A stretch of DNA of 64,000 nt. Origin: Streptosporangium canum (GTDB taxonomy: Bacteria; Actinomycetota; Actinomycetes; Streptosporangiales; Streptosporangiaceae). How positions within the stretch are numbered: the first letter of the stretch is position 1; each line of letters begins with the position of its first letter. The translations under genes and the position numbers were made by a program. This document shows, one piece after another, positions 53,561 through 63,010 of the stretch. The notes beneath the pieces were generated by a model, which was not told where the DNA came from, searched no databases, and saw only the letters and a program-made list of their open reading frames with translations. The DNA lies in contig NZ_FOQY01000020.1 in NCBI RefSeq assembly GCF_900113865.1, positions 79,664 through 143,663 of the forward strand. Direction: 5' to 3'.

Positions 53561-54505
53561 TCACTTTCGCACCACGGTGCCGGCCTGCCCGGCGACCGCC
53601 GCCCCGATGTCCCCGAGGGAGGTGATCACCGCCTGGTCGCCGCCCTGCTCGACGAAGCGGAGCGCGGCCTCGACCTTCGGTCCCATGCTCCCTCCCGCGA
53701 AGTGCCCGGCCGCGTGCAACACGCGCAGCTCGGCCGCGGTGACGGAGCCGATGGGCCGGGCGTGGGCCGTACCGAATCCCACGACGGCCCGGGGCACGTC
53801 GGTGGCGATCACCAGGACCGTGGCCCGTACGGCGCGCGCCAGCATCGCGGCGGCCAGATCCTTGTCGATCACGGCCTCGACCCCGGTGAGCCGGCCTGCG
53901 GCGTCGCGGGCCACGGGCACTCCCCCGCCGCCCGCCGCCACGACGGTGAATCCGGCGGCCGTCAGCGCGGCCACCGCGGGGGCGTCGAGGATCTCCAGCG
54001 GTTCCGGGGAGGCCACCACCCGGCGCCAGCCCCGGTCGAACCGGCGCCAGGTCTGGCCGAGCCCTTCGAAGCGCCGGGCGTCGGCCTCGGTGAAGTAGCG
54101 GCCGATGGGTTTGACCGGGTCGCGGAAGGCCGGGTCGGCGGGGTCGACGAGCGTCCGGGTCACCACGACCGCGGCACGGCCGCCCAGGGCGTTGAGGACC
54201 AGCGTGCCGATCGTGGCCTGGGTCTGCGCGCCGCACCAGTCGAGCGGCACCGGGGGCACGACGTCGGCCGCGAGCTGGTTCTTCAGGATCAGGTTGCCGA
54301 CCTGGGGGCCGTTGCCGTGGGTGAGGGTCACCTGGTGGCCGGCCGCGATCAGGGCGGTGACGTGGCTCATCGCCCCCTCCACCGCTCCGCGCTGGTCGTC
54401 CGGCGAGGCGCTTCCGTCGGGAGCCGTCATCGCGTTGCCGCCGAGCGCGATCAGTACTCGTTCACCCACACGAGCGACGCTAACGGGCTGCCTGATCCGG
54501 CTCAT
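53561..54505 (-). CDS. Carbamate kinase
   Basis: A 314-residue amino-acid-kinase-fold enzyme from the ATG at 54,505, or 302 residues from the GTG at 54,469. VLIALGGNAM and THGNGPQVGNL are the ATP and substrate motifs; the DWCGAQTQATIG and GGGGVPVARD blocks are typical of carbamate kinase. It can run either way, making ATP from carbamoyl phosphate. Its place next to the ring-opening hydrolase, not with arginine-deiminase genes, is notable. Confidence 0.87.
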   Translation of the reverse strand: MSRIRQPVSVARVGERVLIALGGNAMTAPDGSASPDDQRGAVEGAMSHVTALIAAGHQVTLTHGNGPQVGNLILKNQLAADVVPPVPLDWCGAQTQATIGTLVLNALGGRAAVVVTRTLVDPADPAFRDPVKPIGRYFTEADARRFEGLGQTWRRFDRGWRRVVASPEPLEILDAPAVAALTAAGFTVVAAGGGGVPVARDAAGRLTGVEAVIDKDLAAAMLARAVRATVLVIATDVPRAVVGFGTAHARPIGSVTAAELRVLHAAGHFAGGSMGPKVEAALRFVEQGGDQAVITSLGDIGAAVAGQAGTVVRK

Positions 54506-54686
54506 GGTCACTCTCTGCCCAAGGCGGAGCCGTTCTTCGACAGAAGTCGACGGTCAGGACGCCGTCCCGGCTGGGAGTTGTCGCGCCGTGCCAACTTCGG
54601 GGGGCAACCGGCGCGGGCAGGCCATAGATCCGTGCCGGATGACGGGAAAGGCTTCTCTTCCGCGTCCTTCCGACGGGAGAGATCGA

Positions 54687-55568
54687 GTGGGTCAGCTCCG
54701 TCCCGGCCAGATCGTCGTGATCGTCCTGTGCGCCGTGGCCGGGCTCGCGGTCCTCACGTTCGCGGCCGACACGCTGCTGAACCGGGAGACGGCGCCCGCC
54801 GTGCCGAAGGTGGACATGGTCGCCCAGGCCAGGCGGATGGCCTCCGACGGGCTGGAGGACGCCAACGACTTCGGCTGCCGGCCCCGTGACGGCTCGCCGT
54901 ACCCGGTGATCCTGGTCCACGGCGCCAGGAGCAACGGGGCGGTGACCTGGCCGATGGCGGCGCCGTACCTGAGCAAGCAGGGATACTGCGTCTTCGCGCT
55001 CGACTACGGGTGGAGCAACTCGATCAGGGATTCCGCCCAGGTGCTGGGGATCTTCGTCGAGGGGGTGCTCCAGGCCACCGGGGCGCGGAAGGCGGCGATC
55101 GTCGGGCACAGCCTGGGCGGGCTCGTGCCCCGGGCCTACATGCGGCTGGAGGGCGGGGCCGGCAAGGTGTCGGAGCTGATCACCCTGGGCGCCCCGCACC
55201 AGGAGCTGACCGGGGAGCTGCGCGAGAACTGCGGCCGGGAGACGGTCTGCGACGAGCTGCGCTCGGACTCACCGCTGATGAGGGAGCTCAACGATCCCTC
55301 CATGGTCGAGGAGGGGGTCGGCTACACCGCCCTCGGGCTGAAGGCCGAGCAGGAGGCGGCCTCGACCTTCGTCGACGGGCCGAAGGAACAGGTGACCAAC
55401 AGGATGCTCCAGGACGACTGCCCGTTGAAGGGACTGGTCGAGGGCGTGATCGGGCACAACCTGGAGACGCTGGACCCGGTGATGCTCTCCTACGTCAACA
55501 AGGCACTGGAGAGCCCCGGACCGCTGCCCGGGGGCTACCGCCCGGACTGCTTCGCGCTCATCCTCTGA
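54687..55568 (+). CDS. Secreted lipase/esterase (EstA/LipA-like alpha/beta hydrolase)
   Basis: A 293-residue protein from a GTG with GGGAGA upstream. An N-terminal hydrophobic segment (VVIVLCAVAGLAVLTFA) is a signal anchor or signal peptide. VHGARSNGAVTW is the oxyanion region, GHSLGG the nucleophile elbow with Ser, and IGHNLE carries the probable catalytic His. Cysteines in FGCRP, ENCGRETVC and DDCPLKG may form disulfides. Substrate unknown. Confidence 0.87.
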   Translation: MGQLRPGQIVVIVLCAVAGLAVLTFAADTLLNRETAPAVPKVDMVAQARRMASDGLEDANDFGCRPRDGSPYPVILVHGARSNGAVTWPMAAPYLSKQGYCVFALDYGWSNSIRDSAQVLGIFVEGVLQATGARKAAIVGHSLGGLVPRAYMRLEGGAGKVSELITLGAPHQELTGELRENCGRETVCDELRSDSPLMRELNDPSMVEEGVGYTALGLKAEQEAASTFVDGPKEQVTNRMLQDDCPLKGLVEGVIGHNLETLDPVMLSYVNKALESPGPLPGGYRPDCFALIL

Positions 55569-55713
55569 CCCGCCGAGCGCCCCCTCCGCCCCGAGCCGGC
55601 CCGCCGCGGTGTCGCGCGAACCCGCATGACCGGTGCTTTCAGCCGTGGACCAAAAGGCGTTGAGAGATTCTTTCCCACAGGTCATTCTTGCCGGGGCGGG
55701 CGCAGGCGAGGAA

Positions 55714-55751
55714 CGCGGTGGACGCACCCGGACGGGGGCGCGTCCACCGCG
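55714..55751. terminator. Hairpin between convergent lipase and AraC/IS region
   Basis: A perfect 12-bp stem CGCGGTGGACGC (55,714-55,725) with GCGTCCACCGCG (55,740-55,751) has a 14-base loop. Confidence 0.55.
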
Positions 55752-55839
55752 GATTCCACCACATCACCCGCGAACGAGCCGGGGAGATCCTCAGGAGTCT
55801 CGACGGGCCGGAAAGACACGCCCACCGGACGGTCGGGGA

Positions 55840-56095
55840 TCGTGCTCGACGCGCCGGCGGATCTTCGCCAGGCGCACCAGACACCGCAGCGCGACGTCCG
55901 CCGGGAGGGTAGACAGCCAGTATTTGGTCGGCTCGCTCTCACCGGGTAGCCATTCGGCCGGCAGCCAGCACACCGGCAGATCCTCGCCCACGTGCGCGCG
56001 GCGGATCCGCATCCCCGCCGGCCGTACCCGCAGCGTGGCGAACCGGGAGCGCAACGGCCCTTTGGGCCCGGCCCGCCACGTCACCGTGTGCAGCG
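55840..56095 (-). pseudogene. IS701-family transposase remnant
   Basis: In one minus-strand frame, bases 56,095-55,840 encode HTVTWRAGPKGPLRSRFATLRV, then EDLPVCWLPAEWLPGESEPTKYWLSTLPAD and RLVRLAKIRRRVEHD, the order and wording of IS701-type transposases just before their final catalytic region. The rest of the transposase is missing on both sides. The fragment shares its DNA with the 3' part of the AraC reading frame. Confidence 0.7.
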
Positions 56096-57012
56096 CGCGC
56101 CGTCCGGCGGCGGTACCGGCCGGGCGCCACGCCGAACTCCCGCTTGAAGGCGTTGCCGAAGGCGAACTCCGACCCATACCCCACTCGCTCGGCCACCTCC
56201 GCCACCGACGCGTCGGACTCGCGCAGCATGCGCGCCCCGCTCGCCAGCCGCCACCAGGTCAGGTACGCCAGCGGCGGCTGCCCGACCAGCTCCGTGAAGC
56301 GGCGGGCGAAGCCGGCGCGTGACATGCCCGCGTGGGTGCCGAGCGACTCGACCGTCCAGCGGCGGGCCGGGTCGCGGTGGATGGCGTCGAGCGCGCGGCC
56401 GATGGCGGGGTCGGCCAGCGCGGCGGCCCAGCCGGACATCGTGCAGGGCTCGTCCTGGGTCTCGAAGTAGGCCCGCAGAACGTACAGCTGCAACATGTCG
56501 AGCAGGGACGACACGACAGTGTCCGTGCCGGGGCGCGGGGTGTCGATCTCGGCGGCCAGTAGCTCGACGGCGGCCCGCAGCTCCGGATGGCTGCCGAGCG
56601 TCGCGGGCAGGTGGATCACGCCGGGCAGCGAGCCCAGAATCGGGTGAGTCCTGTCGAGGTTGAGCCGGTAGCCGCAGGACAGGATCACCGTCTCGGCCCC
56701 GGCACCACCGAAATCGGCCGAGGTGAACAGCTCGGAATGCGGCTCGCAGTCCGACTCGACCAGCGGCCTCGCGGGATCGTCGGCAAGCCCGAACGAGTCG
56801 CCGTGCGGCATAAACACCAGGTCGCCCATGCTCAGCGGAACGGGCTCGCCATCCGGGGGAACGAGCCAGCAGGAGCCGCGCAGCATCACCTGGAAACCGG
56901 CGGATCCGGGTGCCGCGCGGAACGACACGCCCCAGGGCGCCCGCCAGGAGACGCGGGCGGAGGTGGGGCGCCCGCACCGCATGAAGGCCACCACGTCGCT
57001 CAGCACATCCAT
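55939..57012 (-). CDS. AraC-family regulator with replaced C-terminus
   Basis: A 357-residue protein as read. The N-terminal half is a cupin-type sensor (FQVMLRGSCWLVPPDGEPV, MGDLVFMPHGDS) and residues about 200-300 the AraC double helix-turn-helix (WTVESLGTHAGMSRAGFARRFTELVG and SDASVAEVAERVGYGSEFAFGNAFKREFG). The domain normally ends just after GVAPGRYRR. Here about 55 further residues are out of frame with an IS701 transposase remnant and look like read-through. The DNA-binding domain is complete, so it may still work. It is divergent from the FMN-reductase gene, a likely target. Confidence 0.8.
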   Translation of the reverse strand: MDVLSDVVAFMRCGRPTSARVSWRAPWGVSFRAAPGSAGFQVMLRGSCWLVPPDGEPVPLSMGDLVFMPHGDSFGLADDPARPLVESDCEPHSELFTSADFGGAGAETVILSCGYRLNLDRTHPILGSLPGVIHLPATLGSHPELRAAVELLAAEIDTPRPGTDTVVSSLLDMLQLYVLRAYFETQDEPCTMSGWAAALADPAIGRALDAIHRDPARRWTVESLGTHAGMSRAGFARRFTELVGQPPLAYLTWWRLASGARMLRESDASVAEVAERVGYGSEFAFGNAFKREFGVAPGRYRRRTARAAHGDVAGRAQRAVALPVRHAAGTAGGDADPPRARGRGSAGVLAAGRMATR

Positions 57013-57047
57013 GCATTGAGTCTATGCCATGAGACGCTGGCGTATGA

Positions 57048-57073
57048 ATATTGGACAGCAGCGCATTCAATAT
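57048..57073. promoter_or_regulatory. Inverted repeat in the AraC/FMN-reductase promoter gap
   Basis: ATATTG (57,048-57,053) and CAATAT (57,068-57,073) are 14 bases apart. The 113-base gap is the shared promoter of the divergent genes. Confidence 0.4.
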
Positions 57074-57125
57074 CTCATCAGGTCTCCCTAGAGTGGTTCG
57101 CGTAACCGATTGAGGGAGCATTGAC

Positions 57126-57677
57126 ATGCTGAAGGTAGGCATCATCCTGGGCAGTACCCGCCCTGGCCGCAACGGTGAGGCGGTGGCGCACTGGGCCCGC
57201 GATCTGGCGGTCAAACGAGGCGATGCCGAGTACGAGCTCGTCGATCTGAAGGACTACGGCCTGGGCAACCTGGACGAGCCCGAGCACCCCGCCACGGGCA
57301 ACTACCGGCACGAGCACACCAAGCGCTGGTCGGCCAAGATCTCGTCCCTGGACGCGTTCGTGATCGTGACCCCCGAATACAACAACTCGTACCCCGGCGC
57401 GCTCAAGAACGCCCTCGACTTCCTGTACACGGAGTGGAGCAACAAGGCGGCCGGTTTCGTCGGCTACGGCGTGGACGGCGCGCCCCGGGCGATCTCGCAC
57501 CTGCGGCACGTCCTGGGCCTGCTCAGCGTGGCCACCGTGTCGAACCAGGTCGGGCTGTCGATCCACACCGACTTCGCGGACGGCTTCAAGCCCGCCGCCG
57601 TCCACGAGGACCGGCTGAACCTCGTCCTCGACCAGGTTCTCGCCTGGGGCTCCGCCCTGCGTCCACTCAGGGGGTGA
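57126..57677 (+). CDS. NADPH-dependent FMN reductase
   Basis: A 183-residue flavodoxin-like reductase with LGSTRPGRNGEAVAHW (FMN phosphate loop) and TPEYNNSYPGALKNALDFL, the signature of the family. A GAGGGAG ribosome-binding site lies 8 bases upstream. It reduces FMN or quinones in the cytoplasm. Divergent from AraC and followed by an IS630 remnant. Confidence 0.92.
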   Translation: MLKVGIILGSTRPGRNGEAVAHWARDLAVKRGDAEYELVDLKDYGLGNLDEPEHPATGNYRHEHTKRWSAKISSLDAFVIVTPEYNNSYPGALKNALDFLYTEWSNKAAGFVGYGVDGAPRAISHLRHVLGLLSVATVSNQVGLSIHTDFADGFKPAAVHEDRLNLVLDQVLAWGSALRPLRG

Positions 57678-57679
57678 GC

Positions 57680-57947
57680 CGACGACGGGCGGGTGCCCCG
57701 GCCGTGGCTCGTCGGCCAGACCCGCCATCCGCCGGGTGACGAACCGCGAGCGCCACTTCCTCACCGTGTCCGCGCTCACCGCGGCTTCCGCCGTCACGCG
57801 CGCGTTCGGTGCTCCGCCCGTACACGCCAGAACGATGCGCGCCCGCTCCGCAAGACGGGGCGGCGCCGCCCCACCCGCCCAGCGCGACAACTCGGCGCGC
57901 TCTTCATCGGATAGGAAGACTTCAACAGCACGAGGACCCGGCGACAT
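57680..57947 (-). pseudogene. IS630-family transposase N-terminal remnant
   Basis: About 88 residues are readable: LSDEERAELSRWA, RLAERARIVLACTGGAPNARVTAEAAVSADTVRKWRSRF and GLADEPRPGHPP, the helix-turn-helix start of IS630-type transposases. Beyond 57,680 the frame enters the antisense of the FMN reductase, so the catalytic DDE part is absent. Confidence 0.75.
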
Positions 57948-57992
57948 GACAACAGGGCACAGATTTAGACTCGCTATTTCAGGCGCAGCACA

Positions 57993-58721
57993 CTAGGTGC
58001 TCAACCTCTGAACGATCTCGGCCACCACCCGTGCCCGCTGCGGCTGCAGGTAGAAGTGGTCGCCGGGGAAGACCGTCAGGGAGAAGTCCGAGGCCGTGAG
58101 CGTCTCCCAGGCCTTGGCCTGGGCCGGGGCGACCACCGGGTCGGCGTCGCCGACGAGGGCGGAGACAGGGGTGCGCAGCGGGGGGCCGGGACGGTGGCGG
58201 TAGTTCTCCAGCAGCCGGAAGTCACCGCGGACGTAGGGAAAGATGATCTCGCGCATCACGGGATGGGCGAAGATCTCCAGCTCGGTGCCGCCGAGCCTGG
58301 ACAGTTCGGCCAGGAGCGCGGCGTCGTCGTACCCGGAGACCTTCCGTCTCTCCCCGGCCTCGTGCGGCGCCGTCGCCCCCGACACGAACAGCTTCGCCGG
58401 GCCGATCCCCCGCGCCTCCAGCACGCGCGTGACCTCGTAGGCGCCCACCGCGCCCATGCTGTGGCCGAACAGCGCGAAACGCCGGTCCAGCAGCGGGAGC
58501 ATCGCCTCGGTGAGCGAGTCGACCAGCGTGCTCATGTGCTCCGGCATCGGCTCGCCGAACCGGTCGGCCCGGCCGGGCAGCTGCACGCCGTACAGCTCGA
58601 CCGACTCGGGCAGCAGCGCGGACCAGTCGCGGTAGGCCGTGGCGGACCCGCCCGCGTGCGGGAAGCAGATCAGCCGGGTGGTCGCCCTCGGGCGGGGGTG
58701 GAAGCAGTTCAGCCAGCTCAC
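57993..58721 (-). CDS. Type II thioesterase of the NRPS cluster
   Basis: A 242-residue alpha/beta hydrolase. FGHSMGAVGAYE holds the catalytic Ser and GDHFYL the catalytic His; FPHAGG and LPGRADRFGEP are typical of type II thioesterases. It frees misloaded acyl groups from carrier domains. It lies downstream of MbtH in the same direction. Confidence 0.94.
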   Translation of the reverse strand: MSWLNCFHPRPRATTRLICFPHAGGSATAYRDWSALLPESVELYGVQLPGRADRFGEPMPEHMSTLVDSLTEAMLPLLDRRFALFGHSMGAVGAYEVTRVLEARGIGPAKLFVSGATAPHEAGERRKVSGYDDAALLAELSRLGGTELEIFAHPVMREIIFPYVRGDFRLLENYRHRPGPPLRTPVSALVGDADPVVAPAQAKAWETLTASDFSLTVFPGDHFYLQPQRARVVAEIVQRLST

Positions 58722-58761
58722 GCGCCCCCCTCGCCGCCGGGCCCCTCGAAGATCGTGCGGC

Positions 58762-58971
58762 TCATTCGCCCATGGCTCTGATCAGGCTCTTGGGACGCAT
58801 GTCGGTCCAGTTCGCCTCGATGTGGTCGAGGCAGGCCTGCCGGGTGTCCTCACCGAAGGCGACCGTCCAGCCCGCCGGGACCTCGGCCCAGGACGGCCAC
58901 AGGGAGTACTGGCCCTCATCGTTGATCAGTGCCAGGTAGACGCCGTCGGCGTTCTCGAACGGGTTGCTCAT
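58762..58971 (-). CDS. MbtH-like protein
   Basis: A 69-residue protein with the family signature [19 protein letters not shown] and [14 protein letters not shown]. MbtH proteins bind and activate adenylation domains. It sits between the thioesterase and the NRPS, both in the same direction. Confidence 0.97.
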   Translation of the reverse strand: MSNPFENADGVYLALINDEGQYSLWPSWAEVPAGWTVAFGEDTRQACLDHIEANWTDMRPKSLIRAMGE

Positions 58972-59020
58972 CGAATCTCCTTGAGTGTGGGGGCCCCGGG
59001 CTTCGGCCCCGGGGAGGAAG

Positions 59021-62000
59021 TCACGTCAGTTCCTTTCGGAGCAGTGCGGCGATCTCCGCGATCGGCTCGGGGTTCAACATGGCCTCGTGGTCACAGGCGA
59101 CCGTGTGCTCCTCGATCGTGCCGGTGACGTACGGCTTCCAGTCGGCGGCCGTGAGGATGTCCGCCTCCCGGCCGTGGGCGGCGATGACGAGGAGCACGTC
59201 CCCGTCGAACCGCCGCGGCACATGCTCCTGAGAGATCTTCACACCATTGCGGTAATTACGGTAGACCGCGAGCAATGTCTGTTCGTCGAGGGTGGCGTAC
59301 CTGCCGTTCTGGCCGTGGACGAACTCCAAGACCTTCCCCATCTCCTCCGGCCCCTCGTAGCCGGCGGCGGCGAGCAGTCCGGGCAGCGCCTCGCGCCCAC
59401 CAGAGTCGATCTTCTCGCCGGGGTAGGCGTCGAGCAGGGCCAGCAGCGCGACCTCCTCGCCGCGTGCGCGCAGCTCGACGCCCATCGCGTGAGCGATCAG
59501 GCCGCCCATGGACCAGCCCGCCAGCCGGTACGGCCCGCGCGGCTGGACCTCGCGGAGGCGGTCGAGGTAGTCCAGGGCCATGGCCTCGATCGACGGGGCC
59601 GTGTAGCCCGGTTCGGACAGGGCGCGGGCCTGGAAGGTGTAGAGCGGCTGGTCGGGGCCGAGATGGCGGAGCAGCCCGGAGTACGGCCAGCCGAGCCCGG
59701 CGCCGGGATGCACGCAGAACAGCGGCGGCCGGGACCCCCCGGCGCGCAGCGGGAGCAGCACCTCCAGGCCGCCGGCGTCCGCCTCCGGCCCCGACCGCGC
59801 GTCCGGCCGGCCGTCTCCGGCCAGCGCCTCGACCGTCTGGCGCGCGAACACCTCACGCGGGGTGATCGTCATCCCCTCCTGCCGGGCCCGGGAGACCAGC
59901 CGGATCACGCTGATGCTGTCGCCGCCCAGGTCGAAGAACCCGTCGTCGACGCCGACCCGCTCCAGGCCGAGCACCTGGGCGAACAGGCGGCAGAGCAGCT
60001 CCTCGGCGGGGGTGCGGGGGCCGCGCGAGGACACCGCGACATCCGGCTCGGGCAGGGCGGCGCGGTCCACCTTCCCGTTCGGGGTGAGCGGCAGCGCGTC
60101 CAGGGGCACCACCGAGGAGGGCACCATGTACTCGGGCAGGGTCCGCGCCGCGAACAGCCGAAGCTCCTCCGGGGCGGCGGTGCCGACCGTGTAGGCGACC
60201 AGCCGGTTGTCGCGGGCCAGCACCGACACCTGGGCGACCTCGGGGTGCCGGGACAGGGCCGCCTCGACCTCGCCCGGTTCGATCCGGAACCCGCGGATCT
60301 TGACCTGGTGGTCGGTCCGGCCCAGATACTCCAGTTCCCCGCCGGCCGACCACCTGACCAGGTCCCCGGTCCGGTACATCCGCCCGCCGTACGGGCAGGC
60401 GACGAACCGTTCGGCGGTCAGGCCGGGACGGCCCCGGTAGCCGCGGGCCAGGCCGGAGCCCGCGAGGTACAGCTCGCCTGGGGCACCCGGGGGGACCGGG
60501 CGCAGCAGACCGTCCAGCACGTAGGCCCGCATGCCGTCCATGGCCCGGCCGATGGGCGGCGCGGCCGAGTCCACCCGGGAGACCCGGTGGTAGGTGGCGT
60601 AGGTGGTGGCCTCGGTGGGTCCGTAGACGTGGCCGAGCACGGTGTCCGGGCAGGCCTCCCGGACCCGCCGCATGGCCTCGGGTGAGGCCGCCTCCCCGCC
60701 GGTGAGGACCTCGCGCAGGCCCGCGAACGCCCCCGGGTCCTCCTCCGCGACCAGGTTGAACAGGGCGGTCGTGATGAACAGGGCGGTCAGCCGGTGACCG
60801 GCGACGAGGGCGTCGATCGTGGCGGGATCGAGCTCGCCGGGCGGCGCGACGACGACCGTGCCGCCGTTCAGCAGCGGCACCCAGATCTCGTAGGTGGAGG
60901 CGTCGAAGGCGTGCGGCGAGTGCATCAGCAGGCGCCGGTGACCGTCGGCCCACCGCCGGTCGGAGACCAGGGCCAGGACGTCACGGTGCCGTACGGCGAC
61001 GCCCTTGGGCCTGCCCGTCGAGCCCGAGGTGTAGATCACGTAGGCGAGCTGGTCGGGATGGGTTCCCACCCGCGGGTCGCCATGCGGGTCGTCACGCGGT
61101 ACGGCACCCGCCTCGGCCTCCTCGCGCGGGTGGTCCGGCGTGCCTCCGTCCAGCCGGATCACCTCGGCGGCGTGCCCGAAGCCGGGATCGCGGTCGGTGA
61201 CCAGGACGGGTGCGCCGGTGTCGGCCATCACCCAGCTCATCCGGTCGGCCGGGTGGCCGTGGTGAACCGGGACGTAGGCGCCCCCCGCCTTGGCGATCGC
61301 CAGGGTCGCCACGACCACGTCCGCCGACCGTTCGAGCAGGACCGCGACGGGGGTCTCGGCCCGGACGCCCAGTCCGATCAGCCGGTGTGCCAGCAGGTTG
61401 GCCCGCCCGTTCAGCTCGGCGTAGGTGAGAGAGGTCGCGCCGCTGACGACGGCCTCGGCGTCCGGGGTCCGCGCCACCTGCTCGGCGAAGGCCGCCGTGA
61501 TCGTCGCCGCGGGCGGAGGCGCGGGCAGGGCGAGCGGAGGCGCGGGCGCGGAGGGCGAGATGGCGACCGGCGCGGAGGGTGGGACGGCGACCGGCGCGGA
61601 GGAGGCCGGAGCCGTGGCGGAAGAGACCGGGGACGGCGCGGGGACCGGGGAGAGCACGGAGGACGGGGACGGCGTGGTTGCGTCGTTCCAGTCGTGGAGG
61701 ACGTGCGCGCGCTCGTCGGCGGACAGGAGGTCGAGCCGGGCGAGCGGCCGGTCGGGGTCGGCGGCGACGGTCTTGAGCAGTCGCGTCAGCCGGTTGAGGA
61801 GCCGGATGGCATCGGCGCGGGGGATGACGTCGGGGCGGTGGTCCAGGCGCAGGGACAGCCGCCCGCCGGGGACGACGGCCAGGGCGAGCGGGTAGTGGGT
61901 GGCGTCGGTGCCCGAGGATCCGGCGAGCCGCAGGCTCCCCTCCGCCCCGGGCCCGGCTCCGGCGCTGCCCAGGGCCGCGGCGTCGAGAGGGTAGTTCTCC

Positions 62001-63010
62001 AGGACGGTCATGGTGTCGAACAGCGGCCCCAGGCCGGGCAGCCGCTGGATCTCGGCGAGTCCGAGGTGGTGGTGGGCGAACAGGTCCGACTGTTCGGCCT
62101 GGACGCGTCCGAGCAGTCCCGCCAGGGTCTCGGCCGGATCGATCCGTACGCGCACCGGAACCGTGTTGATGAACAGGCCGACCATGCGCTCGACGCCGGG
62201 CAGCTCGGGCGGCCGGCCGGAGACGGTGCCGCCGAAGACGACGTCGTCGCGGCCGGTGAGGAGCGCGAGCAGCAGCGCCCACGAACCCTGGATCACCGTG
62301 TTGAGGGTGAGCGACCGGGCACGCAGGACGGCGGTGAGACGGCCGGTGAGGTCCTCGCTGAGGTGGGCGCGGACGCGCCCGGGGTCGGCGGGCGGACGGC
62401 CCGCGAGATCGGGGACGACCAGGGTGGGTCCGGCGATCCCGTGCAGGGCCCGGCCCCAGGCCGCCGTCGCCGCCGCGTGGTCCTGGCGGGCCAGCCAGGC
62501 CAGATACCCCTTGTACGGCGGGGCCGCAGGAGGCTCGGCCCCGCCGTACAGGGCGAACAGCTCGGCGGCCAGCAGCGGGGTGGACCAGCCGTCGAGCAGG
62601 ATGTGATGGTTGGTGAAGACCAGCCGGTGTCTGCCGGGCGCGAGCCGTACCAGGACGAAGCGCATCAGCGGCGGCGCGGCCAGGTCGAAGCGGCGGGCCC
62701 GCTCCTCGGCGGCCACCCCGGCGGCGTCGGCGGTGGCGACCTCCCGCCAGGGGACCTCGACCCGGCGGTGCACGAGCTGGACGGGTTCGCCGTTGGTCCG
62801 CTGCCGGAACGAGGCGCGCAGGTTGGCGTGGCGGCGGAGCAGCGCCGCCACGGCGCTCCTCAGGGCGGGGACGTCGAGGGGCCCTTCCAGCTCCAGCACG
62901 AGCTGGGCGGTGTAGACGTCGGGCGCGGCCTCGTCGAACAGGGCGTGGAAGAACAGTCCCTGTTGCAGCGGCGACAGGGGCAGGATGTCCTCAAGCTGGC
63001 TCACGGGCAC
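59021..63010 (-). CDS. NRPS, single module with thioesterase (C-A-T-TE)
   Basis: A 1,329-residue protein from a GTG at 63,010 (another at 63,004). Domains in order: condensation (1-430; HHILLDG near residue 135), an Ala/Pro/Ser-rich linker (about 440-500), adenylation (500-990; [11 protein letters not shown] near 657, NGKVDR near 980), carrier (about 1,010-1,075; GGDSI near 1,030) and thioesterase (1,095-1,325; GWSMGG near 1,165, CDHEAML with His). Reading the binding pocket against GrsA gives D-A-Y-F-L-G-V-T-Y-K, which suggests a hydrophobic amino acid but does not match a code I can assign. The opening [12 protein letters not shown] suits a D-L condensation domain, in line with the epimerisation domain upstream. 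It would release the product. Confidence 0.93.
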   Translation of the reverse strand: MPVSQLEDILPLSPLQQGLFFHALFDEAAPDVYTAQLVLELEGPLDVPALRSAVAALLRRHANLRASFRQRTNGEPVQLVHRRVEVPWREVATADAAGVAAEERARRFDLAAPPLMRFVLVRLAPGRHRLVFTNHHILLDGWSTPLLAAELFALYGGAEPPAAPPYKGYLAWLARQDHAAATAAWGRALHGIAGPTLVVPDLAGRPPADPGRVRAHLSEDLTGRLTAVLRARSLTLNTVIQGSWALLLALLTGRDDVVFGGTVSGRPPELPGVERMVGLFINTVPVRVRIDPAETLAGLLGRVQAEQSDLFAHHHLGLAEIQRLPGLGPLFDTMTVLENYPLDAAALGSAGAGPGAEGSLRLAGSSGTDATHYPLALAVVPGGRLSLRLDHRPDVIPRADAIRLLNRLTRLLKTVAADPDRPLARLDLLSADERAHVLHDWNDATTPSPSSVLSPVPAPSPVSSATAPASSAPVAVPPSAPVAISPSAPAPPLALPAPPPAATITAAFAEQVARTPDAEAVVSGATSLTYAELNGRANLLAHRLIGLGVRAETPVAVLLERSADVVVATLAIAKAGGAYVPVHHGHPADRMSWVMADTGAPVLVTDRDPGFGHAAEVIRLDGGTPDHPREEAEAGAVPRDDPHGDPRVGTHPDQLAYVIYTSGSTGRPKGVAVRHRDVLALVSDRRWADGHRRLLMHSPHAFDASTYEIWVPLLNGGTVVVAPPGELDPATIDALVAGHRLTALFITTALFNLVAEEDPGAFAGLREVLTGGEAASPEAMRRVREACPDTVLGHVYGPTEATTYATYHRVSRVDSAAPPIGRAMDGMRAYVLDGLLRPVPPGAPGELYLAGSGLARGYRGRPGLTAERFVACPYGGRMYRTGDLVRWSAGGELEYLGRTDHQVKIRGFRIEPGEVEAALSRHPEVAQVSVLARDNRLVAYTVGTAAPEELRLFAARTLPEYMVPSSVVPLDALPLTPNGKVDRAALPEPDVAVSSRGPRTPAEELLCRLFAQVLGLERVGVDDGFFDLGGDSISVIRLVSRARQEGMTITPREVFARQTVEALAGDGRPDARSGPEADAGGLEVLLPLRAGGSRPPLFCVHPGAGLGWPYSGLLRHLGPDQPLYTFQARALSEPGYTAPSIEAMALDYLDRLREVQPRGPYRLAGWSMGGLIAHAMGVELRARGEEVALLALLDAYPGEKIDSGGREALPGLLAAAGYEGPEEMGKVLEFVHGQNGRYATLDEQTLLAVYRNYRNGVKISQEHVPRRFDGDVLLVIAAHGREADILTAADWKPYVTGTIEEHTVACDHEAMLNPEPIAEIAALLRKELT

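Noticed and set aside
50930..54889. A 1,319-residue frame on the plus strand through the prepilin peptidase, SseB, amidohydrolase and kinase genes
   Set aside because: It is an antisense shadow made of Arg/Gly/Asp-rich sequence with no domain motif, caused by the high GC content.
55640..55800. Extension of the IS701 remnant to the left of 55,840
   Set aside because: Readable fragments such as WWNPRW were considered, but the matching is too weak. The DNA is explained by a perfect hairpin at 55,714-55,751.
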